Source of the DNA: Omphalotus guepiniiformis
Taxonomy: Eukaryota > Basidiomycota > Agaricomycetes > Agaricales > Omphalotaceae
DNA length: 64,000 nt
NCBI GenBank assembly: GCA_028554645.1
Contig: JAQOOI010000079.1
Coordinates: 248,001 to 312,000, forward strand
Direction: 5' to 3'
Positions 8,664 through 19,800 of this stretch are shown piece after piece. The position numbers and the translations under genes were made by a program. Position 1 is the stretch's first letter. Each line of letters begins with the position of its first letter. The notes below the pieces were generated by a model, which worked only from the letters and a program-made list of their open reading frames with translations, had not been told where the DNA came from and made no database searches.

Positions 8664-10574
8664 CTAGTTTTTCGACTCAGAGTTGTTTTCTCGTTTCAAA
8701 ATCTGCTTAGTTTCAGATTTAGCTGCTGGTGCCAGATTCTGCAAAGTATTGCAAACCTGACTGAATTGAGCAACAAGGCTGTTGATAGCATCTAATGAAC
8801 TACTTTGAGAGGGACCTGCTATAGCCGAATCCTCATCTTCAAAAGCATACAAGTTCTGGTCAACATGAGAGGAAGGTTGTTCCCATCCATGTCTTTTGGC
8901 AATTTCCTCAATCTTCTCTTTCTTAGACCGAGTATCAGACGGATCAGCTCTTGGCCAATATACTCCATCTTTCAATGCCCATTTACCAGCACTATTCTTG
9001 ATCATCCACCCCAACCTGATAAATCTAAGTTGATGTGGACAGTCCATAGATCTATGTCCAGGCTCATCACACATATAGCAATTGGAGTCAGCATGAGTAT
9101 TATTATTCACAGATGACATCTGGGACGATCTTTGTACACTATTGTGTCCATTAGAGTTCATTCCAGGTCCAGATTGGGAATTTGGAGCATTCATGTTCAT
9201 CCTAACTGAGCTAGAAGTTGCTTGGGTCATTTTTGCCAAGTTAGCAACTGTCTCAGATAGCTTTGCAAGAGCTGCCAGATTCGTTTCCTGGGCTTGTCTA
9301 ATCTGGTTAAACTGGTTCTGGTGACTATCCACTGTTGCAGACAATTTCATTGCCCACTGATCTGGTTCTGACTTCACAGTAGATGCTACTTGGTAAGGAT
9401 CATATAACTTCCTTGTAGCACTCTGCTCAGTTGTTGGGAGTATCCTAGAGTATCCTTCTGCTAGATTTGGACCATTCAAGAATAAACCAAAGTTGTATCC
9501 CCCTGCTCTTTTTACAGAACAGAGTTTTTCAGCCTCAGACATTACATCTTTCAGAGTAAAAGGGTCATCCTCTCTCTGAACTTGTAAGTGGCCATTGATC
9601 ACTTTGTTTTCTAAGCGGTCCAGAAGTTTCCTTCTGAAGGGTTCATCTAGTGCACTCAAGAAACCAGCTACAGCTTCTGAGTTTGATACTACAGGTGTGG
9701 TACCAGAAGATAGTTTCTCATACTCAATCTCATACTCCCTTTTAAATGCCATCAGTTTCTGAATAGCACCAAGCACTATGAGCTTATATGCATCAATGAT
9801 AGCATACAATCTTTGTCTAGATCCCAGTCCTCTATCTGCAGATTCAGGGAAATTTTTCATTAATGCCTCTTTGAAAGCATCCCAATCCAAATCTTTAACA
9901 GCTTGAAGCCGTTGAAACTCTTCACGGGTATGGAACTCCATGTATCTGAGTGCCAACATCACTTTAGCCGCATCTGTTTTTGTTCCGGTTGACACAAAGA
10001 TGCCTTCCAGCTCTGCCAACCATGCAACCAATTCAGATGGATGTTTCTTATCGAAGATGGGGGCCTGCTTAGAGACTTTAGGTAGTTTCTCATTTTGCAA
10101 CTCTTTAGCTGCAGGAACAGGAATCTGCATTCCTGTTGCATTTCCAAAAATGAAGATCTCTTCCATCTCAACAGGTCCTTGGGTAGGTCCTTGTTGTTGG
10201 GGAGCTTCATTCCCAGTAGCATTGTCATGAGTAGACATATTGTTTCTCGGGTTCCTTATTATTTTAACAGGGATTCTTTTATGTGTCAAGGCAAAATATT
10301 GAGGACTGTTAACAAAGTTCCTCTTATTTTTCTTGTATCTAGCTGAGAGTTCAGATAAATCTGGAGGTGTATTCCGTTCAGGAATCGTACTTAGGGACGA
10401 AAGAGACGAAAGGGAACTTGAAGCTGGTTCAGGTATGACTTCTTTCTCTTTTCCTTTGGAACTTTTCCTTCTGGATGACTGGTTCAGTGACAATTCTTCT
10501 GTTCCAGCTCTCTCAGAATTCTTAGTCTTTCTAGGACGTGTGTTTCTCTGTGAGCTGCTAATTTTGACAAGCAA
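8664..10574 (-). CDS. gag: Ty3/Gypsy Gag with zinc knuckle
   Basis: This 636-residue structural protein of the retroelement particle has a basic, low-complexity N-terminus (about 1-120). A helical capsid-like region follows (about 150-330) with a FPE/YAIIDAYK-rich retrotransposon Gag pattern, then a Gln/Asn-rich linker and one CCHC zinc knuckle, CYMCDEPGHRSMDC, near residue 500. The frame is intact and starts about 150 nt inside the 5' LTR. It ends TCG AAA AAC TAG, where the last codons form a possible -1 shift site into the protease frame. Confidence 0.88.
   Translation of the reverse strand: MLVKISSSQRNTRPRKTKNSERAGTEELSLNQSSRRKSSKGKEKEVIPEPASSSLSSLSSLSTIPERNTPPDLSELSARYKKNKRNFVNSPQYFALTHKRIPVKIIRNPRNNMSTHDNATGNEAPQQQGPTQGPVEMEEIFIFGNATGMQIPVPAAKELQNEKLPKVSKQAPIFDKKHPSELVAWLAELEGIFVSTGTKTDAAKVMLALRYMEFHTREEFQRLQAVKDLDWDAFKEALMKNFPESADRGLGSRQRLYAIIDAYKLIVLGAIQKLMAFKREYEIEYEKLSSGTTPVVSNSEAVAGFLSALDEPFRRKLLDRLENKVINGHLQVQREDDPFTLKDVMSEAEKLCSVKRAGGYNFGLFLNGPNLAEGYSRILPTTEQSATRKLYDPYQVASTVKSEPDQWAMKLSATVDSHQNQFNQIRQAQETNLAALAKLSETVANLAKMTQATSSSVRMNMNAPNSQSGPGMNSNGHNSVQRSSQMSSVNNNTHADSNCYMCDEPGHRSMDCPHQLRFIRLGWMIKNSAGKWALKDGVYWPRADPSDTRSKKEKIEEIAKRHGWEQPSSHVDQNLYAFEDEDSAIAGPSQSSSLDAINSLVAQFSQVCNTLQNLAPAAKSETKQILKRENNSESKN
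8667..8673 (-). promoter_or_regulatory. Candidate -1 frameshift site, gag to protease
   Basis: Gag ends TCG AAA AAC TAG on the minus strand. G AAA AAC differs from the strong slippery sequence A AAA AAC only at its first base. A -1 slip enters the open protease frame (GAA AAA CTA) directly before the gag stop. Confidence 0.45.
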
Positions 10575-10726
10575 ACTCTAAGTTATAAAACTTATAGATG
10601 GTTCAACAACTTCAAGGAAATTGTTGCTAAGTGAGGAACAGGGCAAAGTTCAACACAGAAAAAGTCCAGATTTATTTCCAGACATGTGTAAATACACAGA
10701 TAGTTCAATTATCAAGTCTAAAGCCA

Positions 10727-10745
10727 CCCCTCGCGGTGGGCTCCA
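10727..10745 (-). promoter_or_regulatory. Putative primer binding site of the Gypsy element
   Basis: Two bases inside the 5' LTR the minus strand reads TGGAGCCCACCGCGAGGGG. It begins TGG, as expected for pairing with a tRNA CCA end. The tRNA was not identified. Confidence 0.4.
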
Positions 10746-10747
10746 GA

Positions 10748-12591
10748 TGTAGTGACTATGAAATGAACAAGAGAGATACTCAAATGAGCACAATCCAACT
10801 CAAATCAAAATGATGTAGGGTGAGGTGTGACTGGCGTTGTCAGAGATTCCGCACAGTTAGACGCAACAATTGAACTTTGAATCTGCAGGGTTACAGATGT
10901 CTTTATCTCAATCTGGGTGAAAAATGGCAGAGGGTATCTCAAAACACAAGATTCAGACAGAAGGTAAGGGTGGTTTCAGGGTTCAGGAGGGATTCAGGAC
11001 AATCAATCTCGATGTTTAAACTCGATCCAATGGTCAGACAATGCAGGGAACAGTTTCAGATGCAGCACAGACAGTTTCAGCAGGCAGATTCAGCACAGAC
11101 AGAACAGCAGTTTCAGCAAAGATTCAGTATCTCTTTCAATTTATCTGCCACAAGGGACTTTACAGAAGTTTTCACAACTGGATATTTCTCGAACTGAACT
11201 CTAAAGAGCCAGGCTATATTTCGTCTAAGAAGGTTTTTTTGCTTTGGCTTGTAGCTTTGGGCAGTACTTGCTTTAGAAAATCTAAATAGATACTCTGTAA
11301 GCTATATATACTAAATCATAAAATCAAACATATATCTCGAAATTAAAAGAGTAATCTGAACAGTAAATGAGTCAAAAGTAAGTAAGTATCAATTGAGCAG
11401 AGATTGGATTCTTTTTAGGTAGTTTTCTAGGTAATTTTCCAGTTAGATAGTCAAAATGTAGGAACTTTGGGTATAGATTGGTATAAAAACAGAAATTTAT
11501 CGCTTTGTCCGCGTTCTAGGTGTGTTAGGACGTACCCAGGGTACCTAAATAAAGGTCCAGAACCTGTAAATAGCAACCAGTATCCTGACAGGTGACATTC
11601 TCCTCAGTGCATTGCAAATCTGGTCCCCTATAAGTTTCTCCAAAATTGGCACATTCTCCTCTACTTAGGGCAGCATTAGGAGTTGTGTAGAAGCTCTAGA
11701 GCTTATCTAGACCAGGCTTCATCGTTTCTATCAGCCACAGTAAGGTACAGTAACTGTTTATTTCAAGTTTTACCCCTATACATCTCTTTTTGGTCAGATT
11801 TGTACTCAGGTTATATTTCTTGTTTAGGATAGCTCTCAGCTTCTCCTAGGACAGTATTCTATCCCATAGTTTCGTCCAAGACCTCCAATTAGAGCGCCTT
11901 TGTCTTTCATCAAGTTCAGAGGGTTACTGAATTTCAGAGAGATACTCAGATCCAGAGAGATACTCATTTTCAGTATCTAACTCCTTCCAGCATGAGTATT
12001 GAGTATCTAACTCATTTGTGCAGATGTAACTTTTGAATCTACTTCCCTTATTACACAGATTGGCATTTCATCTCAGTGACATTATATCCACATAGTACTC
12101 AATGTACAATATTTCTCTGGTAATACAATCTTCAAGATTGCCCATATTCTCAGCATTCAATCTTATAGTGCCAACTTAGTTAGCAAGACCAGCTGGAACT
12201 TTTGATCAGTCCAAAGGACTTAGATAGTTGTTCAATTGAAGTGAAAATCCATCAACCCCTTGGATTACAGTCAACAACACTTGGTAGAGTCTCTAGTTAT
12301 TAGAGGGTGGGTCTGACCAACTCAATCTGGTATGGAACATTGGAATTCCAACACATCTGGAGAGGCATAACTAGTATCTCTTTGTATAACCCATTGGTCA
12401 CAGTTGCTTAGTACCAGATTCAGTACTGTAGCAAACACTACACTTAGGTATTGTGAGTACAAGTATGTTTCATGTCTTAACTAGCAGTCTGGGGTGACTC
12501 TAGTCCTTTATGTTCAGTTTCCAATGCTTGAACATTCCATATTTACTTCAATCTGATAGATTTCAGTACTGAAAGGCTTTTTGACGCAACA
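10748..12591 (-). repeat. 5' LTR of the Gypsy element (promoter block missing)
   Basis: This 1.84-kb segment is repeated, inverted, at 17351-19364. On the minus strand it starts TGTTGCGTCAAAAAGCC (12591) and ends ...CATAGTCACTACA (10748), with TG/CA ends, directly before the putative primer site and gag. Compared with the solo copy it lacks a 172-bp block (18906-19077 in the solo copy) that includes a TATATAAG box; the junction here is GTCTG at about 11035-11039 (read on the minus strand). It contains several GAGTATCT-core motifs, including an exact GAGTATCTAACTC at 12001-12013. A matching 3' LTR was not found left of pol, so the element appears incomplete or rearranged at its 3' end. Confidence 0.75.
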
Positions 12592-12625
12592 ACGAAAAGA
12601 AGAAGTGGAAGAAAGAAGGACATAC

Positions 12626-14455
12626 GGCGAGCCGAAAAGAGTCCGCGGTTGTGGAAAGCTTCATCCTCCAACGCGATCTTGCGGATTCCATAGCGAAAGG
12701 TACATGCGGAGTCCTTCTTGCTAAGACACTCATTGCACGACTCTCCCGCCTTGACGAAGATGCAGGGTTTGCCATGAATGATGCAAGACCCGCAGCGAAT
12801 AGAGGGCTAAGAGGCAATGTAAGAAAAATAAGAGAGAAAAAGCACCGCAGAACTTACCAAGTTCACGGAGGAGGCCACAATCTGGCGAAGGCGAATATGG
12901 CTAGTCATTAGAGGGGGCACCATGCCCGGCAAATCGTAATTAATGAAACCGTTCGCAGGAATATTGTTGGCAGTATACCAGCGAACTCCGCCTTCGTAAG
13001 ATCCGCCCACTGTAGTAGGTACCGCAGTGGCTTTGTCACCCTTCTCGATGGGATGAAGGTTATGAGGGATAAAAGCACCAAAGTGTTCCGCGGCAGGAAA
13101 GACCTTGTCATACCAATATTGGGGGTATCCTCCAACTTCGCGAAGAAACCGACGTCGTGTCTCGAGGTCTCCAGGACAAGGAGAAGGGGTACGGAAACGA
13201 TCAGCCTCTTGAATGGTAGACGCGGTGGTTTTAGGAGCCGGTTTAGACTTCCGCGAGGCTTTACGCTTACCCTAGAAAGATAATGAGTAACAAAGTAAGT
13301 AGAAAAAGTAGCAACACTCGCCTTCTTGTCAACTGGGGCAGTAACTAACAGCAGGCTCTACGAGAGTCGAGGGTCCCACCACAGAAGAAGGAGCCGCGGG
13401 AGTTGAAGGTAGCACAGGTACAGCAGGAGGGGCGGGTACGGTACTAGTCAAAGGAGAAAACGCCGCTGGAACACCAGAAGGAGTGAGAGGCGCGGGACCA
13501 GTTTCCACCAGTGGGGACCGTGTGGGAGTAACAGGGACAAGTTTGGTGTGAACCGAAGGTTCCGCGGCAGTAGCAGTGAACCCTGGCGATAAGTCCACAG
13601 GAGGTGGAGAACGAGAAAAAGACTAAGACGGCAAGTGAGCAAGACTCAGAAAAAGTAAAAAGAGATTACTCACAAAGCGAGAGGGAGTCGGCGCGGTATG
13701 AGGCAATTCAAGGGTCGCGGAAGTTGCAGTGGCAACGACACTAGTTAGCTTGTCAGGCTCTGCGGAGGCCTCTAGTTCAGAGTCACTTTCCACCCGCTTC
13801 CTTAAAGGACCGCGACGAGGCTTGGTAGCAGGAGGAGAGCCCTCGTTAGAAGACTCAACTGCCTCGTCGTCAAACTAAGCAGTAAAGAGATAAAAGAAGT
13901 TAGTAGGCAAGCAAAGAAGTACTTACCAAACGTGTGGGCCAAGGCTTGCGGTCCAAGTCAGACAAAGTACGAGGAGGCCGCGGACGAGTTGTAACAGCAG
14001 TAGTCACGGGAGTAGCAGGAGGCAAGGTATAGGTTTCGTCGCGGAAAGCCAAGAAATCAGCCTCGAATTGTGCCTGATCCTCCGCGGTCACCGGCGTAAG
14101 CTATAAAAATTCAGTTACAAAAACAGTAAACGATCGCGGAACTTACCAAAGTAGACTGACTGACTTGGCAGGCACGACGTTTCTTGAGAACAGAAAGAGC
14201 CTTGTCACGGCGCTCTCGACGTCGACGTACGGGTGCGGAAGCCTCGGGACTGTTAGAAGGAAGGGGAGGAGTGGCCGCGGAAGGTTGAACAGATAACTGG
14301 CCGGTACGAATCTGCTCAAGCAGGATAAGCTCCGCAGCGGATATAGACCGCTGTGAGCCACCTGGAACCGAAGGAAGAGTAGAGGAAGGGGGAGGCGAAG
14401 CGTCGCGGCGTCTTCGTTTATGCGGACGCGAAGTCGAAGGTTGAGAGGGAGACAT
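12626..14455 (-). pseudogene. N-terminal part of a Cys-rich repeat-associated gene, cut by the LTR
   Basis: Six exons join in frame on the minus strand: 14455-14147, 14100-13927, 13874-13674, 13622-13350, 13271-12858 and 12806-12626. The product starts MSPSQPSTSRPHKRRRRD (nuclear-localisation-like), runs through Pro/Ser/Thr-rich linkers, then a folded-looking segment (GGYPQYWYDKVFPAAEHFG) and a Cys-rich exon (CGSCIIHGKPCIF...CNECLAKKDSACTF). The next donor, GTATGT, lies 34 bp from the Gypsy LTR edge, so the following exons are lost. The paralogue at 1-763 shows what a 3' end looks like. The family is unrecognised; the paired-Cys pattern could bind zinc and DNA (inference). Confidence 0.5.
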
Positions 14456-16400
14456 GATAAAGGCGGCTTCTGATGAAGTAGGAGAAAAAGCCTGTCAAAA
14501 AGAAGTTAAAACGGAAAGAATGAAAAAGTACTGCGGCACTTACTATTAAGGAACTATAATCTAGGGGTTCAGCCTTGATGGGCATAAACCAGTGACGACA
14601 AAAGGAGAGAGAAGTTGAACTCCGTTACCCATGTCTTGGGGTTTATATAGACCTCGCGGCGATGGGGTCCTAGGATTGGTGCCAATAACAAGTTCCATTC
14701 CTAGAAGACGCGAGAGCAAAAGTTTGATGTATTACACACTCATTCAGGGTACGACATACAGCTTTGACAAAGAAGCGATGGCAATCCATTAACTGAATAA
14801 CCGGTATGTCCAGGAACTAACGTAACCGGACGATGAGGAATGAAGAGACGCGGCGATTTACCAATAAGGCAATGTGATGGGACGTGATGTGACAAGAAGG
14901 AGGGAGAGCGCTACATGAGTCAGAAAGAAGTTTGTGATATCCGGAAAAGGGAGGTTGATGCGCCTTTCCAGGATAGACCCTGAGTAGGACCCCAGCGACT
15001 GGGACAGTCGATATTTTAGTCAGGGGGAGATGATACGACCGCGGGAATACCACTCCCATTTTCGGCCTCGCAGGATTGATCACTCCAGTACAAACCTACT
15101 AAATACACTGTATAGTCCTAAGTTCCGCGGTGTATTACGCACATTCAACCACTAGTATATGTGTACAAAGGTGTACAAGACTGTAGAACGGCACTAAATG
15201 GGTCTTCTCAGTGTAGGTATTACCTAAGTATGCACTCAAGTAAAGCGTCGCGGCACTTGTTCTAAGGTCCGACGTGTATAACTTGATGGCCCCAATACTG
15301 TATAAACCAACGCGTAGGTAACGAAGTACCGCGGCACTACTCAGAAGGCCAGACTTAGAAGCCAGGTAGCAGTAGCTCCGTGCACTAGTCATATCTAATG
15401 ACCATGGTTGAGCCACAGAAGGGTCTAGACGTACGATGTAACACGAAGTACTTCCGACGACGCGGAAGTAGAACACGTAAGGAGACACAGTGTTAGCGAA
15501 CTACCGCGATACTTTCTAAAAGCGGCAAGATTATAACCCGATATAGGATACCCTGTTACCGCGTACTATACTTCATCCCTACCTTACGCGATGCACCATA
15601 TGCACCATATATCTCATAACTGTCAAGTATCGCGACATTTGTTTGTACTATGTAAATAGAAATACTGTATATAAGAAATAGAACCTGGGCAAGGAAGGAC
15701 AGGTTCCCGAGCCCCCCCCCATAGAGCTAATAGCATTTGTGTGTGGAAAAGCTTAAGTCCCTCTGAGTGATTAGAAGTTTTAAAGTGTTAACTGTCGCGT
15801 TAGTTCATAAGTCAGTGCGCCTAAGTGTTTACAAGCGGAATCGTCTGGTACCGCGGAGCCTGTGTGTGTAGTGTGAATAAGAGTGGATCATCTGGTCACT
15901 CGTTGAACTCGTCGTCTGGCAGTTCTGAAATCCTCCTATACTCAACTCCACTAAGTGAGAAGTCGTCTGGCATCTCCCAACAATCGTCTGGTTGTTGTAT
16001 CGTTTGTAGTCACTGGTCGCGGTGATTTGTTAAAGTTACGCGTTAGTTCGTTTGAGTGGTGTGTAGCATAGAGTTATCTGTGCCGCGTCGGTTTTGACTG
16101 TGTCTCCGAGCTCCTCTTACAACAACCTTATTCGCTTCACAGAGTTTGTTAGTCCCCCAAACCCCACGAACTTAAAAGTCTTTGTGTGTTGTGTGTGTGT
16201 TTTGAGTGCTTGATAGATTCATTCGAGTTAGTTAGCACTTCTTCTCATTCATACCCCATACCAAGCACATCACCGTCAAAATAGGGATTTGCAATCGAGG
16301 TGGGTAGGTGTGGTGAGCAGGTGTTGATGGTGCTTGCTCTGTGTTTTCTTGTGTGTTTATTTGTGTCATAGTCGCAGTAGACATACCAATCCCTCTTCAA
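14456..16400. other. Non-coding CGCG-rich block upstream of the truncated gene
   Basis: No coding frame is supported. About 16 CGCG tetramers occur between 14849 and 16087, often as CCGCGG or TCGCGG, at roughly 20-160 bp spacing in otherwise AT-leaning sequence. A TCGTCTGG octamer occurs exactly at 15841, 15912, 15963 and 15984, and once as TCATCTGG near 15889. A C9 run lies near 15711-15720. This may be the LTR or promoter region of the element that carries the Cys-rich gene. Confidence 0.45.
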
Positions 16401-16407
16401 TGTTAGT

Positions 16408-16882
16408 GTTGGAGGCGGGTGATTAGCTGAATACTGTTAAGACTCGACAATCTTGTCTATAGTTCGAGATAATCAGTACTTAAGGTTCGAATCGAAACGC
16501 ATCTGGTTCGAGTTGAATAGTCTGTTGATTGCCGCTTGGCAACACTTTGACAATGTTGAGAGATTGAGAGTAAGAACGGTTGAGAAATGAGAAAGAAATC
16601 AGAGGAAAAGACGAGAGAAAAAGATAAGAGAGAAGAAACATTTATTCAGCTAATGCCTCTACAATTACATAGAGTTTGTCTTTATATACTGAGTTTATAC
16701 CCAAATGGAGGTATTTGACCATTCTACCAAAAGGTAATAGCTGCCATAGCTGACGTGTATTGCTATTGTTGTGTTGGTGTCTTCTGTAGCAAGGTGTAAT
16801 AATTGATTAGATCTATATGCAAATGGAATAGGGGTATTGAGGTAAAAAAGGGGGTCAACCATTGCGTTGGTCGATTCATAAC
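16408..16882 (-). repeat. Solo LTR, probably Copia type
   Basis: On the minus strand the segment starts TGTTATGAATCGACC and ends CCGCCTCCAACA. It carries a TATATAAAG box and, about 40 nt later, an AATAAA signal in a GAATAAATG context, followed by a purine/pyrimidine-biased tail. This is the usual order of LTR promoter and polyadenylation signals. The + strand Copia reading frame begins directly beside it. No target-site duplication could be fixed. Confidence 0.5.
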
Positions 16883-16886
16883 ACAA

Positions 16887-19800
16887 CATTGTAGGCTGCA
16901 AGTGGGTCTTCAAAATAAAGAAGAATGAGACTGGGAGTATAGAAAGGTTCAAGGCCTGGTTGGTAGCCCAGAGATTCACCCAGGAGTATGGTGTGGATTT
17001 TCACAAGACTTATGTTCCTGTAGCACAACTTGTGTTGATCCGTACAGCGCTGGCATTGGGTGCTCGCTATGGTTTGGAAATCTACCAGGTCAATGTGAAA
17101 GGTGCATACTTAAATGGCAACTTACTTGAGGATGAGGAGATCTACATCAAACACCCCTCCAGGCTATTCTCTTTCATGCACCCCTTTTGTTCACTGTACT
17201 CAAGCTGAAAAGACCAATCTATGGTTTGAAGCAGAGCGGGAGGTATTGGTATTTGAAGTTTGGAAGCACATTGAAGTTGTTAATGGGAATGGAGAGATGC
17301 AAAGTAGATCATTCAGTTTTCTATCGCCACATGGATAGCCAGCTCATCGTTGTTGCGTCAAAAAGCCTTTCAGTACTGAAATCTATCAGATTGAAGTAAA
17401 TATGGAATGTTCAAGCATTGGGAACTGAACATAAAGGACTAGAGTCACCCCAGACTGCTAGTTAAGGCATGAAACATACTTGTACTCACAATGCCCAAGT
17501 GTAGTGATTGCTACAGTACTGAATCTGGTACTAAGCAACTGTGACCAATGGGTTATACAGAAGATACTAGTTATGACTCTCCAGATGTGTTGGAATTCCA
17601 ATGTTCCATACCAGATTGAGTTGGTCAGACCCACCCTCTAATAACTAGAGACTCTACCAAGTGTTGTTGACTGTAATCCAAGGGGTTGATGGATTTTCAC
17701 TTCAATTGAACAACTATCTAAGTTCTTTGGACTGATCAAAAGTTCCAGCTGGTCTTGCTAACTAAGTTGGCACTACAAGATTGAATGCTGAAAATATGGG
17801 CAATCTTGAAGATTGTATTACCAGAGAAATATTTGTACATTGAGTACTATGTGAACATAATGTCACTAAGATGAAATGCCAATCTGTGTAATAATGGAAG
17901 TGGATTCAAAATTACATCTGCGCAAATGAGTTAGATACTCAATACTCAAGATGGAAGGAGTTAGATACTGAAAATGAGTATCTCTCTGGATCTAAGTAGC
18001 TCTCTGAAATTTAGTAACCCTCTGAACTTGATGAAAGACAAAGGCACTCTAACTGGAGGTCTTAGACAGAACTATGGGATAGAATACTGTCCTAGGAGAA
18101 GCTGAGAGCTATCCTAAACAAGAAATATAACCTGAGTACAAATCTGACCAAAAAGAGATGTATAGGGGTAACACTTGAAATAAACAGCTACTGTACCTTA
18201 CTGTGGCTGATAGAAACGGTGAAGCATGGTCTAGATAAGCTCTAGAGCTTCTACACAACTCCTAATGCTGCCCTAGTAGAGGAGAATGTGCCAATTTTGG
18301 AGAAACTTATAGGGGACCAGATTTGCAATGCACTGAGGAGAATGTCAACTGTCATGATACTGGTTGCTATTTACATGTTCTGGACCTTTATTTAGATACC
18401 CTGGGTATGCCCTAACACACCTAAAATGCGGACAAAGCAATATATTTCTGTTTTTATACCAATCTATACCCAAAGTTCCTACATTTTGACTATCTAACTG
18501 GAAAATTACCTAGAAAACTACCTAAAAAGAATCCAATCTCTGCTCAATTGATACTTACTTACTTTTGACTCATTTACTGTTTAGATTACTCTTTTAATTT
18601 CGAGATATATGTTTGATTTTATGAATTCGTATATATAGCTTACAGAGTATCTATTTAGATTTTCTCAAGCAAGTACTGCCCAAAGCTACAAGCCAAAGCA
18701 GGAAACCCTTCTTAGATGGAATATAGCCTGGCTCTTTAGAGTTCAGTTCGAGAAATATCCAGTTGTGAAAACTTCTGTAAAGTCTCTTGTGGCAGATAAA
18801 TTGAAAGAGATACTGAATCTTTGCTGAAACTGCTGTTCTGTCTGTGCTGAATCTGCCTGCTGAAACTGTCTGTGCTGCATCTGAAACTGTTCCCTGCATT
18901 GTCTGTGTAACAGACTGATCCCATAGCCATGTTAACCGTTGTGCCAAAAGGCCGGCAATGCTAGATTCATTCTAGCATTGTGGAATCTACTATATAAGCA
19001 GTATTTGGACCTTGCTCACATTGCTGTGAGTTGGGCACATGCCATTTTATGACATGTCACTTTTTTGTGACAGTCTGACCATTGGATTGAGTTTAACTTC
19101 GAGATTGATTGTCCTGAAACCCTCCTGAACCCTGAAAACCACCCTTACCTTCTGTCTGAATCTTGTGTTTTGAGATACCCTCTGCCATTTTTCACCCAGA
19201 TTGAGATAAAGACATCTGTAACCCTGCAGATTCGAACTTCAATTGTTGCGTCTAACTGTGTGGAATCTCTGACAACGCCAGTCACACCTCACCCTACATC
19301 ATTTTTGATTTGAGTTGGATTGTGCTCATTTGAGTATCTCTCTCGTTCATTTCATAGACACTATATCATTATTCTCACATTGGTTGACAATCTCACTATC
19401 TTAGCGTTCAGCACTCAGCTCATCGACTTTGTGAAAGCCAAGCTCTGTGAAGTGTTTACCATTACAGACATGGGTGATATTCACTGGATTCTAGAAATAC
19501 AAGTCACTCGCAACAGAGCCCATTGCACCCTATTACTATCCCAACAATCCTATATTGAAGCCATGGCCAAAGAATTCAGCCTTAACACCATGAAGCCAGT
19601 CTCTGTACCCATGGACACCCACAATTGCCTGTCTATGTCTCAATGTCCACAAACGCCTGTGGAGGTTGAAGTTGTCTCATCCCAACCATTCCCATACCAT
19701 ACAATTATAGGGAAGTTGATGTACACATGCATTGGAACACATGTTGATATTGCCTTTGCTCTTCAAGCTCTATCCCGGTTCATATCCAACCCTGGCATAG

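Noticed and set aside
15711..15720. C9 run as a possible telomere-like or regulatory tract
   Set aside because: A single homopolymer without repetition; slippage is enough to explain it.
14456..16400. CRISPR-like array suggested by the spaced TCGTCTGG copies
   Set aside because: Repeats are only 8 bp, irregularly spaced, and the genome is eukaryotic.
16470..16500. GGTTCGAATC, like a tRNA T-arm
   Set aside because: No acceptor stem or anticodon arm could be folded around it, and it lies inside a solo LTR.
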